From positions 1-64,000 of the forward strand of contig CALKMA010000015.1 in NCBI GenBank assembly GCA_937993755.1: DNA of 64,000 nt, read 5' to 3'. Both the position numbers and the translations under genes were made by a program. Under the pieces are notes generated by a model that was not told the DNA's origin, searched no databases, and saw only the letters and a program-made list of their open reading frames with translations. Below are positions 34,741 through 45,787 of this stretch, in pieces; the first letter of the stretch is position 1, and each line of letters starts with the position of its first letter. The DNA is from HGM13233 sp900762805. Lineage in GTDB: Bacteria; Bacillota; Clostridia; Oscillospirales; Ruminococcaceae.

Positions 34741-35600
34741 ATGCAATCGAAACAAAAGAGCTGACCTACAAATACAGCCCCGGCCTGCCCGACGAGGTGC
34801 TGGCCGTCGATTCGCTGTCTGTCACCGTCCGCAAGGGGGATTTTGTCGGCATCATCGGCCATACGGGGTCCGGCAAATCGACCTTTATCCAGATGCTGGC
34901 CGGTCTGCTCAGGCCGACAGCCGGCCAGGTGCTGATAGACGGGCAGGATATCTTTGCCGACAAGAAAACGCTGCATGGGATGCGCTTCCGTGTGGGGCTG
35001 GTGTTCCAATATCCCGAATACCAGCTGTTTGAGGAGACGGTCTATAAGGATATCGCCTTCGGCCCCAAAAACATGGGCCTGCCGGACGATGAGATCGACG
35101 CCCGCGTGCGCGAGGCCGCCCGCTTTGTCGGGCTGACCGATGAGCTGCTCGACCGCTCGCCCTTTGAGCTGTCCGGCGGCCAGAAGCGGCGTGCCGCCAT
35201 TGCCGGCGTCATGGCCATGCGCCCGGAGATACTCATCCTTGACGAGCCGGCAGCCGGCCTCGACCCGCGCGGCCGGCTGGAGATCCTTGACGAGATCGAA
35301 GGCTATCACCGGCAGAGCGGGACCACCGTGCTGCTGGTCAGTCACTCGATGGAGGATATCGCCCGCTACGCCGACCGCGTGCTGGTCATTTCCAACGGCC
35401 GCCTGTTTGATTACGGGACGGTGGAGGAGGTCTTTCGCACCGCCGCCCGGCTGGAGGAAAACGGGCTGTCGGTGCCGCAGATCACAGAGCTGTTTCTGGA
35501 GCTGGAGCGGCGCGGTATTCACTTCGACGAAAGTGTTTATACCGTCAAGTACGCCGAAAAGCTGCTGCTGGCGGCGCTGAAGGGCGGTGAGCGCCCATGA
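34737..35600 (+). CDS. ecfA2: ECF transporter ATPase EcfA2
   Basis: This 287-residue ATPase has Walker A GHTGSGKST, Q-loop FQYPEYQLFE (typical EcfA2), ABC signature LSGGQKRR and Walker B ILILDEPAAGLDP. The ATG at 34737 overlaps the ecfA1 stop. It pairs with EcfA1 under EcfT. The ecfT start again overlaps its stop by four bases. Confidence 0.93.
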   Translation: MNAIETKELTYKYSPGLPDEVLAVDSLSVTVRKGDFVGIIGHTGSGKSTFIQMLAGLLRPTAGQVLIDGQDIFADKKTLHGMRFRVGLVFQYPEYQLFEETVYKDIAFGPKNMGLPDDEIDARVREAARFVGLTDELLDRSPFELSGGQKRRAAIAGVMAMRPEILILDEPAAGLDPRGRLEILDEIEGYHRQSGTTVLLVSHSMEDIARYADRVLVISNGRLFDYGTVEEVFRTAARLEENGLSVPQITELFLELERRGIHFDESVYTVKYAEKLLLAALKGGERP

Positions 35601-36412
35601 TCCGCGACGTGACCTTCGGGCAGTATATCGACCGCCGATCGCTGGCCCACCAGCTTGACGCCCGCACCAAGCTGCTGCTGGTGATCCTGTATATCGTGAT
35701 GCTGTTCGCTTCCAAAACGGCGGCAGGGCTGGCGGTCTCGATGCTGCTGGTGCCCCTCTGCTACGCCGTGTCGAGGATTCCCTTCCGCATGGCGCTGCGC
35801 AGCATCAAGCCCATCGTGCCGCTGCTGCTTTTCACCTCGGTGCTCAACGTGCTGTTCACGGCGGGTGAAACGGTGCTGGTGCAGTTCTGGCGCATCACCA
35901 TCACCCGCGAGGGGCTGGTCTTTGCGCTGCTCATCTCGCTGCGCATCCTCTGTCTGCTGGCGGGGACTTCTCTGCTGACCTACACCACCTCGCCCATCGA
36001 GCTGACCGACGGCATCGAGCGCGCCGCCAAGCCGCTGCAAAGGATAGGCTTTCCGGCACACGAGCTGGCCATGATGATGACCATCGCGCTGCGCTTCATC
36101 CCGACGCTCATCGACGAGACCGACAAGATTATGAGCGCCCAGAAAGCGCGCGGCGCCGCCTTTGACACCGGCAATCTGGTGCAGCGCATCCGCGCCATGG
36201 TGCCCATTCTGGTGCCGCTTTTCGTTTCGTCCTTCCGCCGGGCCGATGAGCTGGCGGTGGCTATGGAGTGCCGCTGCTACCACGGCGGCGAGGGGCGCAC
36301 CCGCATGAAAACGACCCGCATGGGCGGGCGCGATCTGGCGGCGCTGCTGCTGGCGGCGCTGCTGCTGGCCGCCGTGCTTGTGACCAACCACTATCTTCCG
36401 GCGGTGATCTGA
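35597..36412 (+). CDS. ecfT: ECF transporter transmembrane protein EcfT
   Basis: This 271-residue protein has about five to seven membrane helices and the two coupling motifs of EcfT: MSAQKARGAAF and a later AMECRCYHGGEGRTRM, both of the A-R-G/A type that contact the ATPases. It starts in the ATGA overlap with ecfA2. It couples ATP hydrolysis to S-component toppling. Confidence 0.93.
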   Translation: MIRDVTFGQYIDRRSLAHQLDARTKLLLVILYIVMLFASKTAAGLAVSMLLVPLCYAVSRIPFRMALRSIKPIVPLLLFTSVLNVLFTAGETVLVQFWRITITREGLVFALLISLRILCLLAGTSLLTYTTSPIELTDGIERAAKPLQRIGFPAHELAMMMTIALRFIPTLIDETDKIMSAQKARGAAFDTGNLVQRIRAMVPILVPLFVSSFRRADELAVAMECRCYHGGEGRTRMKTTRMGGRDLAALLLAALLLAAVLVTNHYLPAVI

Positions 36413-36413
36413 T

Positions 36414-37178
36414 ATGCCCAACCATCTCATCCGGCTCAGCTATGTCGGCACGGCCTACCACGGCTTTCAGATACAGGCCAACGCCGACACGGTGCAGGCA
36501 CGCCTGCAGACGGCGCTGCGGACGGCGCTCGGCTTCCTGCCCGATATCAAGGGCTGCTCCCGCACCGACAGCGGCGTCCATGCCCGTGCCTTTTACGTCA
36601 GCTTCTGCACCCCGCAGCCGCTCGATGCCCGCCGCTTTCTGCGTTCGGTCAACGCGCTGCTGCCCGATGACATCCGCGTCCACGCGATCGAGCAGGTGCC
36701 GGAGACGTTCCATGCCCGTTACAGCGCCGCCGGCAAGGTCTATGAATATCTTATTTACAACAGCCCTGTGATGGACCCCTTTCTGAACGGGCGCGCGGTG
36801 CTGTTTCCCGGCCCTTTCGACTGTGAGGCGGTCAATCGGGCGCTGGCTCCGCTGCTGGGCCGGCACGATTTTTCGGCCTTCTGCGGCGAAAAGGGGAAAA
36901 AAGAGGATATGTGCCGCACCCTCACCCGCTGCGCCGCCGCCCGCGAGGGCGACCTTGTCCGGCTGACGGCCGCAGCCGACGGCTTTTTGTACAATATGGT
37001 GCGCATCATCGCCGGCACGGCCATGAGCGCGGCGCGCGGTCGGCTCGACGCCGCCGGCGTCGCCGCCATCCTTGCCTCAGGCCGGCGCAGCCTGCTGTGC
37101 TCCACCGCCCCCGCCGAGGGACTATATCTTACCAGGGTGGAATATCATTTTGAAGGAACAGACTGTCACCAAAAATGA
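36414..37178 (+). CDS. truA: tRNA pseudouridine synthase A
   Basis: This 254-residue enzyme makes pseudouridine at tRNA positions 38-40. The catalytic Asp lies in CSRTDSGVHA. RYVGTxYxGFQ-like residues (SYVGTAYHGFQIQ) and FLYNMVRIIAGT are also conserved. It starts one base after ecfT. ecfA1-ecfA2-ecfT-truA is a common Firmicutes order, usually after ribosomal protein genes, which are absent here. Confidence 0.95.
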   Translation: MPNHLIRLSYVGTAYHGFQIQANADTVQARLQTALRTALGFLPDIKGCSRTDSGVHARAFYVSFCTPQPLDARRFLRSVNALLPDDIRVHAIEQVPETFHARYSAAGKVYEYLIYNSPVMDPFLNGRAVLFPGPFDCEAVNRALAPLLGRHDFSAFCGEKGKKEDMCRTLTRCAAAREGDLVRLTAAADGFLYNMVRIIAGTAMSAARGRLDAAGVAAILASGRRSLLCSTAPAEGLYLTRVEYHFEGTDCHQK

Positions 37179-38307
37179 AATAGCGCTGGCGAGGAAGAAG
37201 AAGCAGAGCGCCTACCGCCGCCGGCGGGCACTTCACGCCGCCATTGTGCTGGCTGTTATTGCCGCCGTCATTACAACCGTTGTGCTGCTGCCGCCCACCG
37301 CCGCCAAGGACCTGAGCAGTGCCTTCAAGTCGTTCTTTGCCTACGGCAGCTGGCCGGTCAGCCTCGGTGCTTCATCGTTCGACAGCGTGCAGCCGCTCGA
37401 TGCCGGCTTTGCCGTGTCGGCGGGCGACCGCGTGACCGTTTACAGCAACACGGGCGCCCAGCTCCAGAGCATTTCTGTCAACTACACCGCGCCGGTGACG
37501 GTGACCCACGGCAACAAGCTGCTGGTTTATGCCAGCGACGGCACCGAGGCGCGGCTCTATAACCGCACCGAAGCCATCGCTTCCTTTACGACGCAGCAGC
37601 GTATTTTATCAGCCGATACAGCAGGCGGCCGCGTCGCCCTGCTGACGGCCAGCAGCCGCTACACGGGCGAGGTGACAGTCAGCTCGGCCGGCGGCGAGGA
37701 GCTTTTTACATGGTACTGTGCCGAGGGCTTTCCCTACCTTGTCCGCTTTTCGGACAACGGCAGCCGCCTCTGCGTCGCCGCCATGGTCATCGAGAACGGC
37801 CGCTTCGATACGCGCGTGACGGTGCTTGATATCAACAGCAGCAGCGAGGTGTTTACCGCCGCTGTCGAGGGAACGGTCCACCATGTTTTCTTTGCCGGCC
37901 GAGCGCTGCTGTGTCTGTCCGACACCGCCGCCACGCCGCTCAGTGAAACGGGGGAGCTCGGCACGCCCTACCGCCTTGAGGGGCGCACGCTGCTGGCGCT
38001 GGCCGAGGGCCCCGGCGGGCAGCTGGCTCTGGCGCTCGGCTACGGCGGCCATGACAAGCTGACCGGCATCGTCGTGCTGGGACGCGGCGGCGCCCTGCAG
38101 ACGGAGTTTGCCGCCGGTATCCCGGTGCGCGACCTCTGCATTACCAAAAACGAGCTTTACCTGCTCTCCGAGGGGCGGGTGGAGGTCGTTGATTACACCG
38201 GCGCATCGGTGCGGACGCTTTCATGCAGCTATTCGGCCTCACGGCTGCTGCTGTGCGGCGGCGACCCCGTTGTGTTTGCCGGCGGCACGGCAGCCAAAGC
38301 CGGCTGA
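37150..38307 (+). CDS. DUF5711-like membrane-anchored beta-propeller protein
   Basis: About 385 residues. A basic N-terminus (ARKKKQSAYRRRR) and one membrane helix (AIVLAVIAAVITTVVLL) are followed by a large outside domain of repeated short strands (VTVYSNTGAQL, LYNRTEAIASF), suggesting a propeller. This fits DUF5711 proteins, which precede cvpA-like genes in Clostridia. TTG 37150 is the chosen start, overlapping truA by 29 bases. The function is unknown. Confidence 0.6.
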   Translation: MKEQTVTKNEIALARKKKQSAYRRRRALHAAIVLAVIAAVITTVVLLPPTAAKDLSSAFKSFFAYGSWPVSLGASSFDSVQPLDAGFAVSAGDRVTVYSNTGAQLQSISVNYTAPVTVTHGNKLLVYASDGTEARLYNRTEAIASFTTQQRILSADTAGGRVALLTASSRYTGEVTVSSAGGEELFTWYCAEGFPYLVRFSDNGSRLCVAAMVIENGRFDTRVTVLDINSSSEVFTAAVEGTVHHVFFAGRALLCLSDTAATPLSETGELGTPYRLEGRTLLALAEGPGGQLALALGYGGHDKLTGIVVLGRGGALQTEFAAGIPVRDLCITKNELYLLSEGRVEVVDYTGASVRTLSCSYSASRLLLCGGDPVVFAGGTAAKAG

Positions 38308-38327
38308 CGGCCGGGAAAGGAGACTTT

Positions 38328-38996
38328 ATGACAGTCGGATTGATTTTTGATGTGACGCTGGCGGCCGTGTTCGCCGTCTGCGTCATCGTAGGGCTGGTGC
38401 GCGGCGCGCTGCGCATGATCCTGCAGCTGCTGGCTGCCGCCGGCGCCGCCGTGGCAGGCTGGCTGCTCTGCACGCCGGCCGCAGCGTTTCTGGTTGACCG
38501 GGTCGTTGCGCCGCGCATCATCGACTCGCTGGCAGACAAGCTGGTGCAGTACGCCGAGAGCGGCACCGCCATCACGCTGCCCTTTGGTCTGCAGCAGTAT
38601 CTGCCGCTGGCTCAGCTGAGCGGCGCCACGCAGGAGAACGCGAAGGAGCTGGCGACCAGCCTGATGAACGGGTCGCTGTATGCTCCGGTGCTGTCGGTGA
38701 TGAGAGTCCTCTGCTTTGCCGTGATATTTCTCATCGTTCTGCTCATACTGTTAGGGCTGGCCCGCCTGGCCAACAAGGCCAACGAGGTGCCGGTCATCGG
38801 CCCGGCCAACCGCGTTTTCGGCGGGCTCGCCGGGGCGCTGATCGGGCTGGTGATGTGCTATGCGCTGGCTATGGCCGCCCATTTCACGGTGACGGCGCTT
38901 TCAGGCGTGCTGTCAGCCGCCGCGGTCGCCGATATCGCACAGGCAAAGCTTTATAATTGGCTGATCGGCATCGACCTGTTCAGCCTCTGGCTGTGA
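38328..38996 (+). CDS. CvpA family membrane protein
   Basis: This 222-residue protein has four hydrophobic helices. GLVRGALRMILQLLAAAGAA after the first helix and GPANRVFGGLAGALIGLVMC match the CvpA pattern. CvpA proteins affect envelope homeostasis and colicin V production in Enterobacteria; the role in Clostridia is not known. The ATG at 38328 has AAAGGAGA upstream. It probably forms a unit with the DUF5711-like gene. Confidence 0.7.
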   Translation: MTVGLIFDVTLAAVFAVCVIVGLVRGALRMILQLLAAAGAAVAGWLLCTPAAAFLVDRVVAPRIIDSLADKLVQYAESGTAITLPFGLQQYLPLAQLSGATQENAKELATSLMNGSLYAPVLSVMRVLCFAVIFLIVLLILLGLARLANKANEVPVIGPANRVFGGLAGALIGLVMCYALAMAAHFTVTALSGVLSAAAVADIAQAKLYNWLIGIDLFSLWL

Positions 38997-39037
38997 TCCG
39001 CCACAGATAGAAACAAGATAGGAAGTGAAAAAACAGA

Positions 39038-41299
<2,262 letters not shown>

Positions 41300-41700
41300 G
41301 CTTTTTGCCGGCCCGCCTTGTGCGGGCTGGCCTTGCTGCATGGATTTCAGCTTTGCGGACGAGCGAGCCGCCTGCGGGCGGGCCTTGCCGCGTTCAGCCT
41401 CCTTGCAGTGGTGACGGGCGGGGGCGCTTCCGGCGGGAGCTCAGCAGCTCTGCGCCTGCCCGCTGCCCGGTGCCGAGCCTCCTGTCCGAGCCGGTAGAGG
41501 CGCGGCCTGTGGCTGTGTCCCGCCGCGGGACGGGCGCTTTTCCGTCAGAGGCGAAGGGCTTTTTGGGCGGTTGCCGACCATTTGACCGGGCAGCCCCTGT
41601 CCATGTCCCAAGCCGGGCGGACACAGTCTGCGGTGTATTCCCGCCCCGCCGCGTGGCATAATGATACCAAAGATTTAATGTTTTTAATAAGGAGGAACCC
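41300..41700. other. 401-base gap before the carboxypeptidase gene
   Basis: GCCCGC and GCGGGC near 41,312-41,330 form a short hairpin that may end the clpE transcript. The last 40 bases are AT-rich and carry AAGGAGGA before the next gene. No gene is supported. Confidence 0.4.
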
Positions 41701-42618
41701 ATGAAAATAGCTCTGTTCCTGCTGCTGGCCGCCCTGCTTTTCACCGGCTGCTCCGTTCCGTGTGAGCCGGTGCTGCCGGCCGGAGCCGACCCGACCCCTG
41801 TGCTGCGCCGCGAAATCGTTCTGCGGCTGTCCTTCAATACGCTTTATATCCGGCCGGGCGATACGCAGCAGCTGACGGCCGCCGTCTATGAACGCCGTGC
41901 GCCGGCTGAGGGCTGCCGTGTGGCCTTCAGCACAGCTTCGGGAGCGGCTACCGTCGATGAGGACGGCCGCATCACTGCCGGCGAGGCGGGCGAGAGCCGC
42001 CTTCTTGCCGCGGTGCTTGACGAGACGGGGAGGGTGCTGGCCGAGGAGGGCGTGCAGGTCATCTGCTCCGACAGCGCCCCATGGTACGGCGGCTTCACCT
42101 ACATCGGCGGCGTGCTGCTGGTCAACAAGGAATTTTCGCTGCCCGAAAGCTATGACCCCGGCGATTTGCTGCCGGAGGTTCGGCAGGCCATGGAGCAGAT
42201 GTTTGAGGCTGCCCGGCAGGAGGGGCTGAAGCTCTGGAATCAGTCGAGCTATCGCTCCTACGGCTATCAGGAAAAGCTCTACAAAAAGTATGTGCGGGAG
42301 TGGGGAAGCGAGCGCGCCGAGCGCTTTTCGGCGCGACCCGGCCATTCGGAGCACCAGACCGGCCTGACCTTTGACCTCAACACCATCACGGAGGAGTTCG
42401 GCGATACGCCGGAAGGCCGCTGGGTGGCCGAGCACGCGCCGGAGTACGGCTTTATCGTGCGCTATGCCAAGGCGTTTGAGTCTGTTACCGGTTATCGCTA
42501 CGAGCCGTGGCACCTGCGGTATCTCGGCCCTGAGCTGGCGCAGAAGGTGAGCGCCAGCGGCCTGTCGCTGGAGGAGTTCCTCGGCGTACCGACGGTGTTC
42601 ATTTACGAATTTGAATAG
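41701..42618 (+). CDS. Lipoprotein D-Ala-D-Ala carboxypeptidase (VanY/M15B)
   Basis: This is a 305-residue exported protein. The signal peptide ends in the lipobox LLFTGC, so Cys17 is lipidated. Residues 35-125 look like a bacterial Ig-like (BIG2) domain (LYIRPGDTQQLTA...). The peptidase domain follows with SSYRSYGYQ, the zinc motif RPGHSEHQTGLTFD and EPWHLRYLG, as in VanY-type M15 enzymes. It trims the terminal D-Ala of peptidoglycan peptides. It stands alone; no vancomycin-resistance genes are near. Confidence 0.88.
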   Translation: MKIALFLLLAALLFTGCSVPCEPVLPAGADPTPVLRREIVLRLSFNTLYIRPGDTQQLTAAVYERRAPAEGCRVAFSTASGAATVDEDGRITAGEAGESRLLAAVLDETGRVLAEEGVQVICSDSAPWYGGFTYIGGVLLVNKEFSLPESYDPGDLLPEVRQAMEQMFEAARQEGLKLWNQSSYRSYGYQEKLYKKYVREWGSERAERFSARPGHSEHQTGLTFDLNTITEEFGDTPEGRWVAEHAPEYGFIVRYAKAFESVTGYRYEPWHLRYLGPELAQKVSASGLSLEEFLGVPTVFIYEFE

Positions 42619-42670
42619 ACATCCCCCTTCAGTCCGCTGCGGGAATTTCGCGGGAACGTGAAAAAAACAG

Positions 42671-42699
42671 TTGCAAATTCGCGGGCGCTATGCTATACT
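42671..42699 (+). promoter_or_regulatory. rpmE promoter
   Basis: TTGCAA (42671-42676), 17 bases, then TATACT (42694-42699), 41 bases before rpmE. Confidence 0.7.
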
Positions 42700-42739
42700 T
42701 TTATAGCAATTGCATTTAACCGAAAGAGGTGAATTAGAG

Positions 42740-42952
42740 ATGAAACAGGGCATCCATCCTGCGTACGAGGAAAGCACCATTACCTGCGCCTGCGGTGAGG
42801 TCATCAAGACCCGTTCCACCAAAAAGGACATTCGCGTTGAAATATGCTCCAAGTGCCACCCGTTCTACACCGGCAAGCAGAAGCTTGTCGATACCGGCGG
42901 CCGTGTAGACCGCTTCAACAAGCGCTACAATATTTCCACCGAAAACAAGTAA
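42740..42952 (+). CDS. rpmE: 50S ribosomal protein L31 (zinc form)
   Basis: This 70-residue protein begins MKQGIHPAY and has the zinc ligands Cys16, Cys18, Cys36 and Cys39, so it is the C+ form. KCHPFYTGKQK and DRFNKRY are standard L31 motifs. GAGGTG lies upstream. The C+ form is normally the zinc-replete version; no zinc-free paralogue is seen in this window. Confidence 0.97.
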   Translation: MKQGIHPAYEESTITCACGEVIKTRSTKKDIRVEICSKCHPFYTGKQKLVDTGGRVDRFNKRYNISTENK

Positions 42953-43015
42953 TAAGTTCATACGGGCGGTGACAACCGCCCGTATTGCTTTATCACGGGA
43001 AGGGGAGGACGGACT

Positions 43016-43642
43016 GTGGATATCATCGTGCCCGCATCGGTCGGAGAGGCCGAGATCGTTGAAAAAAAGAGCCGCTTTATCGCCGTCTGCGCACCGGCCG
43101 AGACCGAGCAGCAGGCGCTGGGCGTTCTTGCCGCCCAAAAGAAGAAATACCCGGACGCCCGCCACCATGTCTATGCCTACAGCCTGCGGGCCGGGAGCAT
43201 CACCCGCTATACCGACGACGGCGAGCCGCAGGGCACCGCCGGCCCGCCGGTGCTGGCCCGGATCACCGGCCGCCCGCTGTGCGACGCGGTTGTGGTAGTC
43301 ACCCGCTATTTCGGGGGCACGCTGCTGGGCCGCGGCGGGCTGACCCACGCCTATGCCGACGCGGCGGCGGCCGCTATTGAAAAGGCCGGCCGGCTGCGGC
43401 TGGCGCCCTATGAGCGGTTCTGCGTCGATGTGCCCTATCATCAATATGAGAGCCTGCGCCGCGCCTGCGAGAGCTGCGGCGGCGAGATCGAGTCAGCCGA
43501 CTTCGGGAGCAGCGTCGTGCTGGACTGCTTTATCCCGGAAACGCGGGCCGACAGCTTCTGCGGCGCGGTTTCCGAGCTGACGCTCGGCCGCTGCCGCCCG
43601 CTGCCGCTCGGCAAAACGCTGCGCGGCGAGCCGATCGAATAA
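43016..43642 (+). CDS. YigZ/IMPACT family protein
   Basis: This 208-residue protein starts at GTG 43016. KKSRFIAVCAPAE, HHVYAYSL, DDGEPQGTAGPPVL and VVTRYFGGTLLGRGGL are the defining IMPACT/UPF0029 motifs. A C-terminal DUF1949 ferredoxin-like domain follows. The family is linked to translation control in eukaryotes; the bacterial role is unsettled. The 3' end precedes the glycosyltransferase by 15 bases. Confidence 0.88.
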   Translation: MDIIVPASVGEAEIVEKKSRFIAVCAPAETEQQALGVLAAQKKKYPDARHHVYAYSLRAGSITRYTDDGEPQGTAGPPVLARITGRPLCDAVVVVTRYFGGTLLGRGGLTHAYADAAAAAIEKAGRLRLAPYERFCVDVPYHQYESLRRACESCGGEIESADFGSSVVLDCFIPETRADSFCGAVSELTLGRCRPLPLGKTLRGEPIE

Positions 43643-43657
43643 GAAAGGAAAAAGACC

Positions 43658-44632
43658 TTGATCAGTATCATCATCCCCGTTTACAAGGCCGAGAAGACGC
43701 TGGAGGATACCGTCCGCAGCGCCCTTGCCCAGCAGACCGAGACGGAGATCATCCTGATAGACGACGGTTCGCCCGACGGCTGTCCCGCCCTCTGTGACGA
43801 GCTGGCTGCCGCATATGGGAATATCCGCGTCATCCATCAGAAAAACGGCGGCATCTGCCGGGCGCGCAATGCCGGTATCGAGGCGGCCGAGGGCGAATGG
43901 CTGCTGTTTCTCGACGCGGACGACCAGCTGACCGACGGTGCGGCCGCCTATATGCTGGCAACAGCGGCTGCTGCCGGCGCGCAGCTCGTGGCGGGCTCCT
44001 TTGACGACCTGCGGCATCCCTCCGGCAGTCAGCCGGAGGAAAAGCTGACGGTCTGCCGCGGCAGTGAGACGATCGATGCCTTTTACCGCAATATCGGCAA
44101 CTGCTACGGCAGCCCCGTATGGAGCAAGCTCTTTCACAGAAGTATTGTCGGCCGCTTTCTGAACGAGCTGCGCTACGGCGAGGACGTCCTGTTCAATCAG
44201 GAGGCCTTTGCCCGCGCCGGCTGCGCCGTCATCACCAACCGCCGGCTGCTGCTCTACCGGCGCGGTGACCGCGGTTCAGCCACCAACATCTACTTCCGCG
44301 GCAAGCACCGCTCCTATGTCGATTCCTATCTGAAGATGAACGAGAACGCCGAAAAACAGGGGGCCTCCTCCGCGCAGCGCGCCGAGCTGCGCCGGCATTT
44401 TATCCGTATGATACTCAACTGTATGCTGGCGTTGTATATCTCCGGACTGACAGCCGCTGAAAAGCGCGCCGAATACCGCCGCATCGCCGGCGACCCCGAT
44501 GTCACCCGCGCCGTCCGTGCCTGGCAGCCGGCCGGCGCCAAGGAAAGGCTTATGAAGTGGGCGCTCGCCGGCCCGCGCGTCGGCACGCTCATGCTGCTCA
44601 GCCGGCTGGAATCCGGCCGGCAGGGGATGTAA
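43658..44632 (+). CDS. Family 2 glycosyltransferase
   Basis: This 324-residue protein begins ISIIIPVYKAEKTLEDTVRSAL. It has IDDGSPDG, NGGICRARNAGIEAA and the metal motif LFLDADDQ of GT-A enzymes. The C-terminal 100 residues are helical. It transfers a sugar from a nucleotide donor to a surface glycan or lipid; acceptor unknown. The start is TTG 43658 with AAAGGAAA upstream. No other glycan genes are close. Confidence 0.85.
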   Translation: MISIIIPVYKAEKTLEDTVRSALAQQTETEIILIDDGSPDGCPALCDELAAAYGNIRVIHQKNGGICRARNAGIEAAEGEWLLFLDADDQLTDGAAAYMLATAAAAGAQLVAGSFDDLRHPSGSQPEEKLTVCRGSETIDAFYRNIGNCYGSPVWSKLFHRSIVGRFLNELRYGEDVLFNQEAFARAGCAVITNRRLLLYRRGDRGSATNIYFRGKHRSYVDSYLKMNENAEKQGASSAQRAELRRHFIRMILNCMLALYISGLTAAEKRAEYRRIAGDPDVTRAVRAWQPAGAKERLMKWALAGPRVGTLMLLSRLESGRQGM

Positions 44633-44803
44633 CAGCCATTGCGCAGCAGGTGGGCTGGCGATACGGCCCTGTGCGGCGGCTGATTTCCGCGCCTGCGGAG
44701 CGGCCCGCGCGTGCCGGACTGCCGCTCAGCCGGCTGGTATTTTGCTTTTAACGGAGCCGGAAAGCCGGCCGCACCGCCCGGATCGGGATAAGGAGCTTAG
44801 CCT

Positions 44804-45283
44804 ATGAGGATATTGGCCGTTGATTACGGCGACGCCCGCACCGGCCTTGCGCTGTGCGACAGCCGGGAAACGCTGGCCTCCCCGCTGGGGGTCATCCGTG
44901 AAAAGAATATCGAAAGGGTGGTGGCCCATATCGCGGCCGCCGTGCAGCAGCACGGGGCCGGCTGCGTCGTGGTCGGCCTGCCGGTCAACATGAACGGGAC
45001 CGAGGGGCCGCGTGCCGAAAAGTGCCGCCGTGTTGCGGCGCGCATCGGCGAGGCGCTGCCTGGCATCCCGGTCGAGCTGTATGATGAACGGCAGACGACC
45101 CAGTCGGCCATGGTGTACATGAACGCCACCGATACGCGCGGAAAAAAGCGCAAGGCGCAGCTTGATGAGGCGGCCGCCGCCATCATCCTTGAGGGCTTTT
45201 TGGCTTACCGGCGCAACACCGGCCTCAGGCTGGAGGAGACCGGCCCCACTGACGGCGGTGCCGGGGGCGGGCAGACCGAATAA
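44804..45283 (+). CDS. ruvX: RuvX/YqgF pre-16S rRNA nuclease
   Basis: This 159-residue RNase H-like protein has ILAVDYGDARTGLALCD with the first acidic residue, VVVGLPVNMNGTEGPRA and YDERQTTQSA, then LDEAAAAIILEGFL. YqgF is implicated in 16S rRNA 5' processing and was earlier called a Holliday resolvase. AAGGAG lies upstream. It is followed by a strong terminator. Confidence 0.92.
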   Translation: MRILAVDYGDARTGLALCDSRETLASPLGVIREKNIERVVAHIAAAVQQHGAGCVVVGLPVNMNGTEGPRAEKCRRVAARIGEALPGIPVELYDERQTTQSAMVYMNATDTRGKKRKAQLDEAAAAIILEGFLAYRRNTGLRLEETGPTDGGAGGGQTE

Positions 45284-45292
45284 AGAGAAAAG

Positions 45293-45320
45293 GGGGGCGG
45301 AGCCGTTCGGCTCCGCCCCC
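45293..45320. terminator. Bidirectional terminator between ruvX and the GNAT gene
   Basis: GGGGGCGGAGCC and its complement form a 12-bp stem around GTTC, lying between convergent genes. Confidence 0.7.
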
Positions 45321-45330
45321 GCGCTTGTAT

Positions 45331-45786
45331 TTATCTGTCTTTGCCGCGCCGCGTCAGCCGCTTCTGATAGACGCAGACGGTCTGATGATCGGGCCGCCAA
45401 AGGGCGTGCCCGCGCGGCAGGGGGAGGACATCAATCAACCGCAGCCCGGCGCGCTCGCAGCAGCGGCGCGAGGCCGTATTGAGCGGGTCGCAGGCGGCAA
45501 GCACTCGATCAAGCCCGCAGACAGCGGCCAGCGAGCAAAGAAGCCGGCAGGCCGCCGTACCCCGACCGCGGCGGCGGTGGGGCTCGTCGATGGCGTAGCC
45601 GATGTTGCCCTCATAGAGACTGCCGGGCTGCTCGCCCAGCTCAAGATGGCAGCTGCCGACGGCCTGTTCCCCGACAAAGACGGTCAGGAAGCAGGCGGGC
45701 AGCCGGCCGGCGGCGGCCGGCACCGTCAGCAGCGGCCGCAGCGTCACGCCGCCGGCGCTGACGGCCCGAAAACAGGCGCGGGCCAT
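45331..45786 (-). CDS. GNAT family N-acetyltransferase
   Basis: This 151-residue protein shows the acetyl-CoA loop of GNAT proteins in IDEPHRRRGRGTAACRLL, preceded by GNIGYAI and followed by CDPLNTASRRCCERAGLRL. The substrate is unknown. It lies one base downstream of the membrane protein gene on the same strand, so both are in one operon. Confidence 0.8.
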   Translation of the reverse strand: MARACFRAVSAGGVTLRPLLTVPAAAGRLPACFLTVFVGEQAVGSCHLELGEQPGSLYEGNIGYAIDEPHRRRGRGTAACRLLCSLAAVCGLDRVLAACDPLNTASRRCCERAGLRLIDVLPLPRGHALWRPDHQTVCVYQKRLTRRGKDR

Positions 45787-45787
45787 A